From Desmodus rotundus (lineage: Eukaryota; Chordata; Mammalia; Chiroptera; Phyllostomidae), in NCBI RefSeq assembly GCF_022682495.2, contig NC_071392.1, positions 52,787,459 to 52,851,458 on the forward strand: a DNA stretch of 64,000 nucleotides. The letters run 5' to 3'. The notes below the pieces were generated by a model. It did not search any database. It was not told the origin of the DNA and worked only from the letters and a program-made list of their open reading frames with translations. The first letter of the stretch is position 1. The number at the start of each line of letters is the position of its first letter. The translations under genes were made by a program, and so were the position numbers. This document shows positions 1 through 13,120 of this stretch, in pieces.

Positions 1-149
1 GTCATCACATCTGCAACTCATTTACCCACACACATACATTATACACACACGCAAATAATATATGTATAAAGTAGGGGACGAGAAAAAGAATGTTAAAGCA
101 AATGGGACAAAAAGTTAACCACTGGGGAATCTGGTTAAAGGGTATGTTT

Positions 150-860
150 CCTGGAGCAGAGGCGCAGAGCTCCTAAAACCACTGGCATTTCCTAAGTGTC
201 TTTTGTCATTCATAAAAGGCTCCTTTTGAGTTAATGAGGTGACTTAGGATGGGCCCTAAGATAGCTTCAGTATGGAGCTGGTCACCAGAAAGATCAAATG
301 ATTACAGAGTTGGATCTTTTGGCTACACCCACCAGCTTCTGGGAACATAGGGGGCTGGAGATTAAACTCTATAAAAACTCTTGAACAAGAGTTGATGAGT
401 TTCTGAGTTGGTGAAAGTATCTATATACTGGGAGGGTGTCCAATTCCATGGGGACAGAAGCTGCTGTCCTTGGGACCCTCTGGACCTTGCTCTATATATC
501 TCTTCATCTGACTGTTCATCTGTATCCTTTATAACATCCTTTATAATAAACTGGAAGAAAATGTTTCTCTGGATTCTGTGAGCTTCTCTATGAAGGTAAT
601 TGAATTTGAGGAGAAAGTTGTTGGAACCTGTAATTAATGGCTAGTTGGTCAGAAACACAGGTGACAATTTGGAATTGGGATGGCATCTGAAAAGGAGGGA
701 GTGGTCTTGTAGGACTGAGCTCTTAACCTGTGGGATTTGATACTATCTCTAGGTAGATAGTGCTGGAATTTAGTTAAATTTTCCTACACCCAGCTGGTGT
801 TGCAGAATTGCTTAAGGTGTGGAAAAACTACCACACACTTGGTGTCAGAGTGAAATGAAG
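150..860 (+). mobile_element. Old ERV-type LTR
   Basis: LTR-like sequence with a TATA-like CTATAAAAAC (369-378), a polyadenylation signal AATAAA (545-550) and a 3' part ending TTGGTGTCAGAG, resembling class III mammalian LTRs. No internal retroviral genes lie next to it. Exact ends and subfamily are uncertain. Confidence 0.5.
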
Positions 861-889
861 TGTGGTGGTAGGGTGAGATAAAGGAGAAA

Positions 890-1000
890 CATAGGAAGTG
901 TTTTCATTTACAGAGAGTACACAGGAATTCTTTATATTTTCCTTGTAACTCTTCTGTAAATCTGTGATTATGTCAAAATAAAGTTTACTGAAGAACAGGA
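890..1000 (+). mobile_element. L1M 3' end fragment
   Basis: CTCTTCTGTAAATCTGTGAT followed by CAAAATAAAGTTTACT is the typical 3' end of old mammalian L1. A GGA-rich stretch follows to 1,022. Confidence 0.55.
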
Positions 1001-1439
1001 GGAGGAGGAGGAAAAAGAGGAAAATAGTTATTGGCAGTCATCTTAAACCCACACTGGGTAAGGCCATCTCAGAATAGATTAGACCTGGGGGCAGCAGAGG
1101 GTCTGGGTGACTCTGTTGGGGCCCTATGTTAAGCTTTAAATTAGTTAATCATCTCTATCCCTATATTTTTTCAGCTTACATGATTCAACTTACTCTTTTT
1201 CACAAGACTTGATTGTGAAATATATAATAATTCACCAGATTCCACTTGGAAGCTACTACAGTTCTTTTGCTTTTTTTAATACTTTTTTTTTTTAGTCTTT
1301 GTATTTATTCCTAAATGAATAATGAAACTACATGACATAGTTCCACTTTGTTCGCAAAATATAAAAAATTAGAAGAAGGAAAATAGCAGAAATTACTTAG
1401 ATAAACAGAATTAAGAATCACAAGGACAATTCAACAACA

Positions 1440-2232
1440 AAAAAACCAACCAACCTGATTTAAAAATTTTCAAGGGACTTGAGTACATATTTCTCTAAAG
1501 AAGACATACAATCTGGGTCTGTTGGTTTTTAAAATGTATGGAAATACTATTAGATTGCTCTTTTCACTTGCAATTTGCCATTTTCCCCTCAAAATATTGA
1601 CCTAGTTTATTAATTTTAATTACCACATGGTATTTGTTTAAATTTAAACATTAAATTTATTTATTCATTCCTATGCTGATGGATATTTTTAAACAATGCT
1701 AAAACAAACATAGTTTTTGGTTTTTATTTTTTTAAGATATAAAATAAAAGTAAGCTGAAGCAAAAAAATAAGACGTACAAATATATGTATGTTCACAGAT
1801 ATGTGAAAGGTGCTCAACATCACTAATTATTAAGGGAATACACATCAAAACCACAATGAGATATTATCTCATACCTATAAGGATGACTACTATTAAAAAA
1901 ATGTAACAGCAAAAAACATGTTGGTAAGGATGTGGAGAAATTAGAACTCTTACGCACTATTGGTGGGAGTGTAAAATGATGCAACCACAATAGAAAATAG
2001 TGGTTCCTCAAAAAATTAAACAAAATTACCATATGAGCCAGTATGTACACAAAATAACTAAAACCAACATCTCAAAGAGCTATTTATACACCCATGGTCA
2101 TAGCATTATTTGCAATAGCCAAAAAGTGGAAGCATCTCAAATGTCCATCAATGGATGAATGGATAAACAAAATGTGGTTAAACAAACAGTAGAATATTAT
2201 TCAACCATAAGAAGGAAGGAAATTCTGACACT
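1440..2232 (+). mobile_element. Old L1 ORF2 C-terminal fragment, sense
   Basis: 1,470-1,497 and 1,760-2,232 carry the ORF2 end (CACAATGAGATATTATCTCA, GTCCATCAATGGATGAATGG). The AT-rich stretch between them is not recognised. The frame is lost. Confidence 0.7.
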
Positions 2233-5140
2233 TTGAATATTTTGTGCCACATTCTTCTGGCCTGCAAAGTTTCTGTTGAGAAACCAGCTGACAGTCTTAT
2301 GGGAGCTCCTTTGTAGGTAACTCACTGCCTTTCTCTTGCTGCTTTAAGATTCTCTCTTTGTCTTTAACTTTCTGCATCTTATTCATCATGCATGTTGGTG
2401 TGAGCCTCTTTGGGTTCATCTTGTTTGGACTCGGTGCTTCTTGGATTTGTGTTTTTGGACTGATGTGTCTATTTACGTCACCAGGTTAAGGAAGTTTTCC
2501 ATCATTATTTTTTTCAAATACATTTCAATTCCTTGTTCTTTCTCTTCTCCTTCCAGCACCCCCATGATGTGAATATTGGTATACTTGAAGTTGTCCCAGA
2601 GTCCCCTTAAACTATCATCATTTATTTTAGATTCTTTTTTCTTTTTACTCCTCTGATTGGGTGTTTTCTGCTAATTTATCTTCCAAAATGCTGATTTGAT
2701 CCTCTGCTACATCTACTCTATTGTTGATTCCTTGTAATCAAGGTCCATCCAGAAGGTATCTAGCCATGTAATAAAAAAAAAAATAGACATTTATTGAAAA
2801 AGATACAAGAAACATTGTACATAGTCCCTTCAAAGTAGGCACCTCGGGACCTCACACAGTTCTCCCAATCACCATTAGCTGCCCTGTCATATTTTCCTGA
2901 ATCTCATTGACAGTCTGAAGGTGATTTTAGTTTTGGGAAAAGTCAGAAGTCACAGGGCACCAAATCTGGGTTGTAGGGGTCTGAGTACCTGGGTGATGTG
3001 ATGTTTCACCAAAAAACTCTGCATAAGACGAGATACATGAGTGGGTGCATCATCATGATTAAGCTGCCAATCACCAGTTGCCCATAGCTGTGGCCTTGTG
3101 AATTATCCAGATAGTTTCCACAGAGGAATGTTGAAGCTTAACACAAAATTTGATGCATATTCATTGCTCTACCCACTCAGTCATTTTGAACATGACAGCC
3201 ACACAGTACACATGTTCACTCAATGACGTCTACCGCCCCCACTGACTAGTACAGTGAAGTCGTTATTGTTCACACATGCTCATTCCAGTCCACTCTTGGC
3301 TGCCAGGTTACATCGATGTTGCTCAAACTGTTCTTGTTATGTTAACAATGGCTGGACTTTTTCCAGACAGATCTTTCTTTTCATATATTCTTCACTGCAG
3401 TTATTGTATTCTTCACTTACAAGTGGTTCTTTTTTATGTTTCCTATCTCTTTGTTGAAGTTCTCACTAAGTTCATTTACTCTTCCCCTAAGTTAATTGAA
3501 CATCCTTATAATCAATGTTTTGAACTCTTCATCTGGTAGATCGCTAGCACCCATTTTGTTTAGTTCTTTTTTCTTGAGTTTTGCTTTGTTTTTGTATTTT
3601 GGACATGGTTGATTTTTTGTTTTGTTTTGTTTTGTCTCCTCATTTTGGATGCCTCCTTGTGTTTGTTTCTATGTATTAGGTAGCTCTGTTATGTCCCCTA
3701 GTCTTGGTAGAGCTGCTACCGTTGTCTCCCAGTCTTGGGAGAGGGGCCTTATGTAGTAAGTGTCCTGTAGGGCCCAGTGGAGACTTTCTGGTGACCAAAA
3801 CTGGGCATTTTAGGTGCACCCCCCATGTGAGCTCTGTTTACCCTCCTGTTCCGTTTGAACATTGTTTCCTATTGGCACATTAGTGGGAAGAATTTACCCC
3901 AGGGTGATCAGCCATGAAGACTGGCCTTTACCACAGTGGAGGAACTGCTGTTCAGGGACTGACCTCACAGAGCAGAACTGCTTTAGTAGGGCTCTGTTGA
4001 GTCTGCCCCTTGAGTCTGCCCCTTGAGTATATTGCTTATGTAAGTGGTTGGGTGGTATTTTGGCATGGTATGAAGCTATCTATCTACTGGCTGTGCTGGC
4101 TCTGGGGCCTACTAGATAGGTGCCAACCAAAGTCATCTACCACCTGTGCCCTTATGGAGGCCACCAGCATGAGCTACAAAGTGATCTGCTGATGACTGCT
4201 ATTTGTGCTGGGCTTGAAGGTGCCTGGGAGAATCCAAGCTGTGAACCAGCTCCAGCTGCCACTAGTGTCAGGCCTGGGGGCCAATTAGAGGAGGTATGGG
4301 ACACGCCAAGGCCAGATGCTGCTTGTTTGGGGTTTGTGAATCTTTGAGAGATTTTAGGAAACTTTGAAGCATGAGCCAACATAGACCATTTGTATGGAAA
4401 GGCCACTTGAAAATGGCTTGAATGGGCCCATAATTTGGGTGGGGCTGGGTCTCAGGGAATCACCTGGGTGGGGTGAACACTGTTAGCCAGGTTAATAGAG
4501 GCTCAGATGTGCTGCATACCTTCCTGCCTGCTCTGTGGATGGAGGGCTTAGAAAGGATCAATGGCCTCTACCAGCACTTCTGTCTGGGAGAAAGCTGCCT
4601 CTCCTGCTCTCACCCTGAATCCAGACAATTCAGTTCCTCCCCGTATATGCCTGGCATCATTCACGCTGCTACTCCAGTGTTGGAACTCAGAGCAAGTCCA
4701 AGTATGTCCACAAGTGGGCCCTTTAAGAGGAACACCTAAGACTCTAGAAGCCTTCCATCTCACTCAGCCACAATCTCTGCTGGTTTTCATAACCAGAAGT
4801 TATGGGGGAGGTATCTCTTCCTGGCACTCTAACCCAGTGCTGGAGGGCCTGGTATGGACTGGGACCCTTTGCTCCCCAAGGAGTCCTCTGAAACCAACAT
4901 ATGTCTCCTTATTTTTAACCACCATACATTCATGTGGTACCAGCCTGTTCCAGGTCTCCGCCTCTCCTTCCACTGTCTATGTAGCTTCTTCTGTATATCC
5001 CTAGTTGTAGGACTTCCATTCAGCTAGATTTTAGGTATTTCTGAATGGTAATAGTTCTGTTGTTTAGTTGTAATTTTGATGTGGTTGTGGGAGGATGTGA
5101 GTACAGTGTTTACCAACTCTGCTATCTTGATAGGAAGCCT
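2233..5140 (-). mobile_element. L1 5' half, antisense (ORF1 and 5' UTR)
   Basis: Minus strand: 5' UTR from 5,140, then broken ORF1 with the conserved GTGAGCCTCTTTGGGTTCAT complement near 2,400-2,420. The element joins the unrelated sense L1 at 2,232 and is split by a mariner at 2,741-3,372. Confidence 0.75.
2741..3372 (-). mobile_element. Internally deleted mariner transposon
   Basis: The ends form inverted repeats (GTCCATCCAGAAGGTATCTA against the complement of CTGGACTTTTTCCAGACAG). The minus strand keeps decayed transposase pieces: an N-terminal VEQ...IKFCVKL-like part (about 3,190-3,110), directly joined to the C-terminal half with HHD-type and SPDLAP-region remnants (about 3,060-2,930). 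About half of a normal 1.3-kb mariner is missing. Inactive. Confidence 0.8.
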
Positions 5141-5660
5141 GTACCTTGGATTTTAGATATGACCACTGCTTTCTATAAGGCAAGGACTCAGGAGATGAAA
5201 GAGGCTCCAGTGAGAGCTGGAGGGGCAGTGAGTCCAGTGGCTGTCCATGCCAACAAGGTAGCCAGAAGATGAGAGCAACAGGAAGATGAGCTGTGACAGT
5301 GCCTCACACCCTGCATCAGTCCACATAGAAGAAATTTGGCAGCTGTTTCACTTCCACCTTCCAAATTCCATACTAGATGTCTCCTGCATCCCATGCCAAT
5401 TAGGAACTGCAGGGAGGGGAGTTACGGGAAACGTAGTTCTAGTTTAACTAAATTACTACAATCCAAAGCCACTCAGGATGAGGACACCCTATAGCTGGGG
5501 AAGCTCCACCATTCTTTCACTGGCTTTCAAAATTTGAGGGGAACCCCCCCCCCCCGTCCAGCAAATTTCACCTCTTTAATATTTACTTTGTATTTTATTT
5601 TTCAAATTAAAAATAAAGTCCCCCCTGGATGTAGTGTGTCATTTTTTGTTTGGGCTTTTT
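5141..5660. other. Unidentified old repeat-like sequence
   Basis: No gene is seen. It contains a 12-base C run (5,547-5,558) and text that reads like a decayed LTR or L1 tail, but I cannot name it. Confidence 0.4.
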
Positions 5661-6418
5661 TTTAAATTTTCAATTACAGTTCATGTTCAATATTATTTTG
5701 TATTAGTTTCAGGGTTATACCATAGTGGTTAGATAATCAAATACTTTCCTCCTGATATTTCCAGTACCCACCTGGCACCATATGTAGTTACTGCAATGTT
5801 ATTGACTATATTCCCTATGCTGTACTTTATATCCCCATGACTATTTTGTAACTGCCAATTTGTACTCCTTTAATTCCTTCACCGTTTTCATCTAGTTCCT
5901 CAAACTCCCTCCCCTCGGGCAACCATCAGACTATTTTTTGTGTCTATGAATCTGTTTCAATTTTATTTATTCATTTATTTTGTTCATCACTCCACTCATA
6001 AGTACTGTAAAATCATAAGTATTTCTCTTTCTTAAACTTAGGTTCGTCCATGCTGTAACAAGTGGTAAAATTTAATTCCTTTTTATGGCTGTGTAATACT
6101 CTATTGTATATATGTTTTTTATCCACTTGCTTCCATAGCTTGGCTATTGTAAATAACACTTCAGTGAATATAAAGGTGCATATATTCTTTCAAATTATGT
6201 TTTGAGTTTCTTTGGATATATTCCCAGAAGTGGAATCGCTGGGTCATAAGGCAGTTCCATTTTTAAGTTTTTGAGGACTCTCAATGCTGTTTTTCATGGT
6301 GGCTGCCCCAATCTGCATGAATGCACAAGGGCTTCCCTTTTTCCACATCCTTACCCACACATTTTTGCTGATTTATTGATGATAACTGTTCTGACAGGGG
6401 TGAGGTGATATATCATTG
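5660..6418 (-). mobile_element. L1 3' end, antisense, 5'-truncated
   Basis: The minus strand ends in the 3' UTR at about 5,660 (complement of CAATTACAGTTCATGTTCAA). The ORF2 C-terminal part runs to about 6,418, where an LTR begins. Confidence 0.8.
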
Positions 6419-7199
6419 TGAGAGGCAAACAACTTGGTCTCTGACACCCCCTTGAGTTTGCCCTGAAGAGCTCTTCAAGAAGGTCTACACCACAGGCCCA
6501 GCAGCTGACTTTTCTATAGGGCATGAGCTTAGCACGGTGGGGTGACAGGGCGTTGGGAGGGTGTAGTTAGTGCTTCGTCCCAGGCTGATGCTGTTTGGAG
6601 TGTGGCGCTCTATAGAGAACTGTTCCACGCATGGGAAATATAGCCCAGCTCCCACTTGGAAAAACCAGTGGGTGCGAGGTTCGGCAGGCAGGACCCATGC
6701 CCCTGGACAGATTCTCCCTTCAGGAATCAGGCCTGCATTGTACTGGCTGCTATGAGACTTGCTTTTGCTAAAACTCCCTCACCCTGAATTCAGGCAGCAA
6801 ATGTTCACTGAGTATCTTTAACTTCCTAAAGTCTGTGCTAAACCACCCAAGTATGGAGGGTAACCAGTTCAACCACTTTCCCCTTGATCTGTAACATCCT
6901 TCTCTTTGAAGTAATTACCAGCATTCTGTCATTTGTTGTCTGTGAAAGGTAATCACCTACAGTGAACCTGTGCATAGTAAATGAGGACCATCCTCAATGT
7001 AATGTGCCCAGAAAAGCAATAAAAGCCTGTCTACGCAGGGGTCGGGCACTTTCTCTCTTGGGCTCTCTCTGACCCTCACACCCTCTCTCACTTAGAGAGT
7101 GGCCATGCTGTCCCTTTTTCTCCACAGGATTTCTGTAGTCCGTATGTATTTGTCTATTACTGCCACAACACAGGATCCTGCTGGCCAGGATCTGCATCA
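6419..7199 (+). mobile_element. LTR of an endogenous retrovirus (ERV2-like), solo
   Basis: Starts TGAGAGGC and ends CATCA. The polyadenylation signal AATAAA is at 7,019-7,024. The segment after it (ACTTAGAGAGTGGCCATGC, TTTCTCCACAGGAT, TGCCACAACAC) is shared with the LTR at 37,945-38,854 read on the other strand, so both belong to one lineage. No viral genes are attached and no clear duplication is seen. Confidence 0.75.
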
Positions 7200-7795
7200 G
7201 TGCTCGACCCAGGAATGACGGCATCTGCTGGCAGCATGGGAGAGGGACCTAGTGCAGGGCCCCTGAGACTGTCCCTTCAGCTCTCTCCCCTGAGCCACAC
7301 AACCCAGTTTGTTCTTCCACAATTCCAGTCCACTCAGATCTGCCTTCCCTCTGCCAGAGCCCAGGATAAGTTGCTGCAAACAAGAATTTGTGCACTGGCC
7401 CTTTAAGAGCGTATCTGAGTTTCCAGCAGACTCCCATCTCTCCCTGTCACACAGAATCCCTGATGATTTTCACAGCCAGAGGTTATGTGGACACCTCTTC
7501 CCAGCTCTGGTGTGCTGGGCTGGGGAGCCCAGCATGAACTCCATGCTCCTCAGGGCAGACCTTTGCTGCTGAGGTATTCCTTTGGATTCTCAACTGCCAC
7601 ATGTAGGTGCGGGGACCTTTTCTACTTGTGTTGGTGTGGTTTCTTCTGTAAATCCTTGCCTATAAGACTTCTGTTCAGTTAGTCTTCAGTTAGTTATTCA
7701 GGTTGATTGTCCTATAATTTACTTGTAATTCCAGTTTGAACCTGGGAGGAGGTGAGTGTAAATTCCATCTACTCTGCCACCATCTTGGATTCACT
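7200..7795 (-). mobile_element. L1 5' UTR fragment, antisense
   Basis: Same block as 4,600-5,140 and 30,560-31,150, ending in CTGCCACCATCTTGGATTC. It adjoins the LTR. Confidence 0.7.
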
Positions 7796-8194
7796 TTGTG
7801 TTTTATTTAGAGCCTCTGGTCTGGACACCTGGGTGGGGCCTTTAATATCACCCACACCCTCTATCCTTGAGCCTTTTCTTCCCAAAAGTAGGTTGTTATC
7901 CCAATCAAGAGTCAGTTATAATGAACAGAGAATCCCTGACAGTCACCAGGGATTTTGATGAGTTTGGGAAGTGCAGCTAATTTTTTTAGGATCTTAATTA
8001 TATAAGTATTATATTTCAAGATATATTTTTCTTTAAGCTCTGGATAGTGTCTTTTGTATATGCCACAGCTACATGGCATAATGTAAATGACAGTGTAATT
8101 ATGTCTCCCATTCTGATCTCCAGAGTAGGTCTAGGCCCAGAGCTGCTTTTATTTAAATATTCTAATAATTGGAGGTAGTATAGCCTCCAATGGT
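7796..8194. other. Spacer without recognised features
   Basis: AT-rich after 7,970. No gene, repeat family or regulatory motif could be supported. Confidence 0.4.
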
Positions 8195-8383
8195 CAGTCA
8201 ATGGTTGTCAAACTTTGGCCTGTGTACGAACCACCTGGAGGACTGGTCAAAACTCTGCTTGTTCCCATACCCAGAGTTTCTGACTCTGCAGGTCTGGGGT
8301 AGGGTCCAAGAACTTGCAGTTCTATCAAGTTTCCAGGTAATGGTGGTGCTGGTCTCCTGCCATAGTTTGAGAACCACTGGCTT
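8195..8383. mobile_element. MER5A-like hAT-Charlie element
   Basis: Ends ATGGTTGTCAAACTTTGG and, reverse complemented, CAGTGGTTCTCAAACTATGG form the typical Charlie inverted repeat. The internal GAGTTTCTGACTCTGCAGGT block is typical of MER5. Confidence 0.8.
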
Positions 8384-8680
8384 TGTGATTAAGATCACAG
8401 GCTTCTAGGCCAGACTCCATGAGTTGGGCTCCCAATCCAACATCTGTTTGCTGTGTAACTTTGGCCAAATTATGCAATATCCTCATGCTTCAGTTTCTTT
8501 ATGTGTAAAATGGGGATTATAATTGTACCTACTCTGGGGGGTTATAGTGAGGATTGAATAAATTAATCCTCATAAAATATGGATACTGTATCTATCCATA
8601 AGGCACTTTATCCATAAAATACTTTTTCCATATAAAATATGGATACAGCATATAGTAAACACTCCAATATTTGCTATTAT
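8384..8680 (+). mobile_element. MIR SINE
   Basis: Follows the MIR consensus through GATTAAGATCACAGGCTT, the CORE (TTTCTTTATGTGTAAAATGG) and the LINE2-like 3' end to about 8,680. Confidence 0.88.
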
Positions 8681-8689
8681 TTTAATTCA

Positions 8690-11145
8690 GAATATGTTTT
8701 ATGAGTCAGTCATTATGTAGCAAATGCATAATATAAAATATCCCAGATCCACAGATATTTCACACTCATGTTTGTTCCTTTTTATTTCTCTAATGATGAT
8801 CATGGAGCTTGGAAATATCAAGCAAATGCATTAGGAAAAAAGCATTATAGTAAAAATATAGCAAAATATTTTAATGGAAAAGCTAACTTTACCAAAGTTT
8901 GAGTTTAATTTCCTAGTTGAACATTGGATGGCACACTACCCAGGAATTGTACAGGAAAGTATTGCTCAGAGCCACCTCCCTACCCGCCCTCCCACCTCCC
9001 ACAAAAGCCTGCCTGTTTGCACTTTGAACCTCATTTTCTGAATCTCAGACTAACCTGAGCTGTGACTCTAAACAGGGTCAGGTGTCCCTCTGAGTCTCAG
9101 TTTCCCCTGTGTAAAATGAGGACAGTGGAATGGGGGCTCTCCAAAGTCCCCTTGACAGCCTGGAGTTCCAAGTCCAGGAGGTGTCACAGCAGGTAGGGAC
9201 ATCCCAGCTCCCCAGAGACCTCCCGCTGCAGCAATTCAGGATGCATGGGCCAGTGCCAGTCTGTGCCAAGACCAATACAGTGTCCTCTGGGACATCCTGT
9301 TTACCCAATGTAAGAAATATAAAACATTGTCTGCTACATTAAAACAAACCAGGATGTATCAGGACATTCAGTGCAAATCACATCAATTTTTAACATAAAA
9401 CTGATGACGTCAACTAAATTGCACACCTCAGAAGACTTTTTCAGGTACCACCTGTCCACTCTCTTCTGTCTTTAGGGTACTTCAGTGGATACTGTGGCTT
9501 TGAGCAAGTGTTTTGTTTAAAACCTAATGGGTTTTGTTCAACAGAAATTTCTATTGGAGAGGGATATTCTGGTGCCTTCTGGTGACTTATCTGGTCTGGT
9601 GCCCTCTGGTGCCCTCTGGTGAGTAAGGCAAAACTCACCTTATAACACCTTCGTTTCAACCTTTTATATCAAATAATCCAGCTTTTGCCTTTTGAGTCCT
9701 CTGTCACTTGCTTCTGGATCATTGCTTTTACAGCTAACTCTATGATCCTGCAAGTAGCAGCTATGAGATTCTGTGTTGGTAATATGGACTCCAGACAAGC
9801 TCAGAGCGGAAGCACTAATAAACTACCTTGGTGGAACTGCCAAGTCTCTGGTATCGGTGATGGTTGTCAGTCCTAGCAGGAAAAGGGAACAGTCTGCTAG
9901 GAGCCTCACATTTTCTGTGCTGGCAATCCAGGTAGCTATTGCCCTCAACTCCCCCTGCCCTTTTCTCTACCTCCCACCTCCACAGCTTTACTTCAGTTCT
10001 TGCTTGAGATGGCGGTTCCTCACAGGCTGGCTCCTCTTGGGGCCCTTACATGCAGTAAATGAGGACTGAGCAGCTGTTGATTCATTGTGCCTGAAGTGTT
10101 GCTAGAAATACCAATATTTCTCTCGGGACCAACATCATCAGAATCTTCAAAGACACTGTTTATATCCAGACTCCTTGTGTCCAGCTCCAGAATTGATGCA
10201 TTAGAATCTCTGAAGGTGGAGATGAGAACTGTGCATTTTAAACAAGATCCCTAAGTGATTGTTAGGCAAGTCAAGATTTAGATATTGCTTCATGATCTGT
10301 GACTCATCATCGTGATACCCTCTGTCCAAATAGCAAGTGTCTGCCACTTTCCCACCTCACTGACAACAGAATTGCATCTTCTTAGATCTGCGCACCAGCC
10401 AGACTGCACAAGGTGAACCTCCTGGCTCCCATCCCAGGAAACACGTCATAGAGTAAATTTCTCAGCTCTTTCCTGAACCCATTTTTGTTTCCATCAGGCT
10501 ATGTTTCTGATGTTGCAGCAAAACTCTTCCCTGAGCAACTTTAAATTATGCCCTTATCATTAGAATAAAAATGTCAAGGAAACTGTAAGTTCATAAAAAG
10601 CAGATTGCATCTGATATATACATATTCCTAGAATCATTTATATTTAGGCAAAATTAAAAAGCTACTTACCAAAACAATTATGTTGTATTTTGGTAACTTT
10701 GCTCAGATGAGACACGCTTTGTCTTTATTTGTGTCTATTGGGCTGTCTTTCTTTCTGTGATAGGAATGGCACTTGGTTGTACACTTAACAGGAATAACTT
10801 CAAAGTGAGAGTTTGTTATTTCTGTTAGACATAAACAGTTCAGGAACCTGAAATACACACTAGGGTTCAGGGGCTCAGTGATAGGAAAGATAGTAAAGTC
10901 CAGCCTCTTCCCCAGGGCAAGAATCCCTTCCCCACATGCTCACTCAGGGGGCATTATCTTAGACGCCAATTTCCGCAGCTGTCCACCCTTGTACTGAAAG
11001 TATACTTACATGCAGGTATACTTTTTATCTAAGCACCCAAGTGCTTCCTCACCCAGCAAGGCTCACAAAAGAGTCAAAGAACAAAATAGTCTATAAGCTC
11101 ACTAACACTGGTCAGTAATGTTACAAATGCTGCTGCTCACAGACT
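8690..11145. other. Mostly unique spacer with small old repeat remnants
   Basis: A MIR 3' fragment is at about 9,060-9,130 and a MER5-like remnant (ATTTTAAACAAGATCCCTAAGT) at about 10,115-10,290. A short duplicated TCTGGTGCCC lies at 9,596-9,616. No coding potential above chance was seen. Confidence 0.5.
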
Positions 11146-11149
11146 CTGG

Positions 11150-11450
11150 AGCAGTGCTGTCTGACACCGTAGCCACAGACCACATGCGGTCATTGAGCTT
11201 TTGAAATGTGGCTCATGCGGAGTGTGCTGTAAGTGTGAAACACACACCAGATCCTGGAGACATAGTAAGATATCTTATTAGTAATTATATATTTAAAGTG
11301 ATAATATTCTGGATACATTGCGTTCTACAAAATATATTACTAAAATTAATTTAACTTGTCCATTTGCCCTTTTCAAATTTGACTACTAGTACACAAATTA
11401 AAATTACGTAACGTGGCTCAGGCCCCCATTGGTCTAAACCTGTGGTATTT
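11150..11450 (-). mobile_element. MER33 hAT-Charlie element
   Basis: AGTGCTGTCTGACACCGTAG, GCTTTTGAAATGTGGCTCAT and TGATAATATTCTGGATACAT match MER33 in reverse orientation, in order and with the right spacing. Confidence 0.85.
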
Positions 11451-12274
11451 GCCTGATGTTCTCTACTGTGACAAACTTTTTGGGGCTTAAACAATTCCCC
11501 AGACTATGTGATCAGTCTGGTTCTTCTTAGTTCTTATCCTTCTGGCTAGCCCTATCTTTTGGCCATGGAGTTGTGTGATACACGGCAGGCCTTGCAAGAA
11601 TGTCCCAGGTTGCTCATTCCATTACTGCATAACTGTCACTGTTAGAAGATTCAGTCTTACATATAAGCCAAAATATGCTTCCCTGGAACAGCTTTCTATG
11701 AGAATGAATGAGTCATGGTTAATGACTAGATAGTAACAAATTTATGCCAATTATTTAACCATTTCTCTATTGCTAGTTATTTAGTTCTCTGTTGCTAGTC
11801 CACTTTCAGGTTTCTAAACATTGTATTATGATAATCATCCTTACACTTAAATCTTTATATACATGTTAAACGATTTCCTTTAGATGAATTCTTAATAATA
11901 TCATCTTTAAAACTTTTGACTCCATTCTGTACGAAGCTACATAAACAACATAAAATATGTTTTTACCTTCATAATTCTAATAAAAAGGTAACTTTTGTTA
12001 AAAATTTTACATTAAAATGATTTAAAATAAGTAAAGAATAGTAATTTATTGTTTTCCTTTACTGTAGTGGTATGATACTTTAACTTTGTTAATTTACATA
12101 GAACTTAATTTCATCTCAAGCTCCTTTTGTGTTAATGGTAGAAATCAAGTAGAATTCAATTGCTAGTTTTTACATACATGTTTTCTTTGTGAGGTGCTCT
12201 ATGCATTTGCCACACAAAGGTACCATGCAATGCACATTTTTCTATGCCTTTGATATCATATTTTTCTTGGTGTT
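11451..12274. other. AT-rich spacer
   Basis: No gene, RNA or recognised repeat. Confidence 0.4.
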
Positions 12275-12780
12275 TGCTTTTTAATTTTACTTTTCAATCA
12301 CAGTTTACATTCAATACTATTTTACTAGTTTCAGGTGTACAGCACACTAATTAGAAAATCGTACACTTTTCAAAATTTTTCCCCTAATATTTCAAGTACC
12401 CACCAAGCACCATATATAGTTATTACAATATTACTGTCCATATTACCTATGCTGTACTCTACATCATCATGACAATTTTGTGACTACAAATTTGTAGTTC
12501 TTAATCTGTTCAGCTTTACCACCCTGTCCCCTAAACCTTCTACCCTCAGGCAACTATCAGTCTATTCTCTGTGTCTGTGAGTCTGTTTCTATTTTGTTTG
12601 TTCATTTCTATTGCTCTTTTTATATCAGTGAAGGCATTTATATCAGTGAAGTCATATGGTATTTGTTTTTCCCTGTCTGATTTTTTTCACTTAGCACAAT
12701 ACCCTATAGTTACTGAATGATAAGAATTCATTCTTATTTAAGGCCAGGTAATATTTCATGGTATGTATGTATCACCAACT
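12275..12780 (-). mobile_element. L1 3' UTR and ORF2 end (host of the nested block)
   Basis: Antisense L1: the minus strand ends in the 3' UTR around 12,300 and carries the ORF2 C-terminus up to 12,780, where it is cut by the FTL/HAL1 insertion. The L1 resumes at 15,925 with the expected next sequence (TTCTTTATTCATTCAAC). Confidence 0.85.
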
Positions 12781-13019
12781 TTCCTTCCTTCCTTCCTTCC
12801 TTCCTTCCTTTCTTTCTTTCCTTTCCTTTCCTTTCCTTTCCTTTCCTTTCCTTTCCTTTCCTTTCCTTTCCTTTCCTTTCCTTTTCTTTCTTCCTTCCTT
12901 CCTTCCTTCCTTCCTTCCTTCCTTCCTTCCTTCCTTCCTTCCTTCCTTCCTTCCTTCCTTTCTTTCCTTCCTTCCTTCCTTCCTTCCTTCCTTCCTTCCT
13001 TCCTTCCTTCCTTCCTTCC

Positions 13020-13094
<75 letters not shown>

Positions 13095-13120
13095 TTTCTT
13101 CCTTTTTCTTTCTTTCTTTT
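12781..13120. repeat. Compound CCTT/CCTTT/CT microsatellite (~340 bp)
   Basis: The order on the plus strand is a TTCC run, TTTCC pentamers (about 12,815-12,885), a long TTCC tetramer run (12,890-13,022) and then CT dinucleotides (13,025-13,091), with a T-rich interrupted stretch up to the FTL polyadenylation signal. Read on the minus strand it is pure A/G and starts exactly where the FTL poly(A) tail should be, so it is best explained as tail-derived expansion. The long ORFs that can be drawn in all frames here are low-complexity artefacts. Confidence 0.95.

Noticed and set aside
2741..3372. Active mariner transposase
   Set aside because: The element is about half normal length, with deletion of the middle and many stops.
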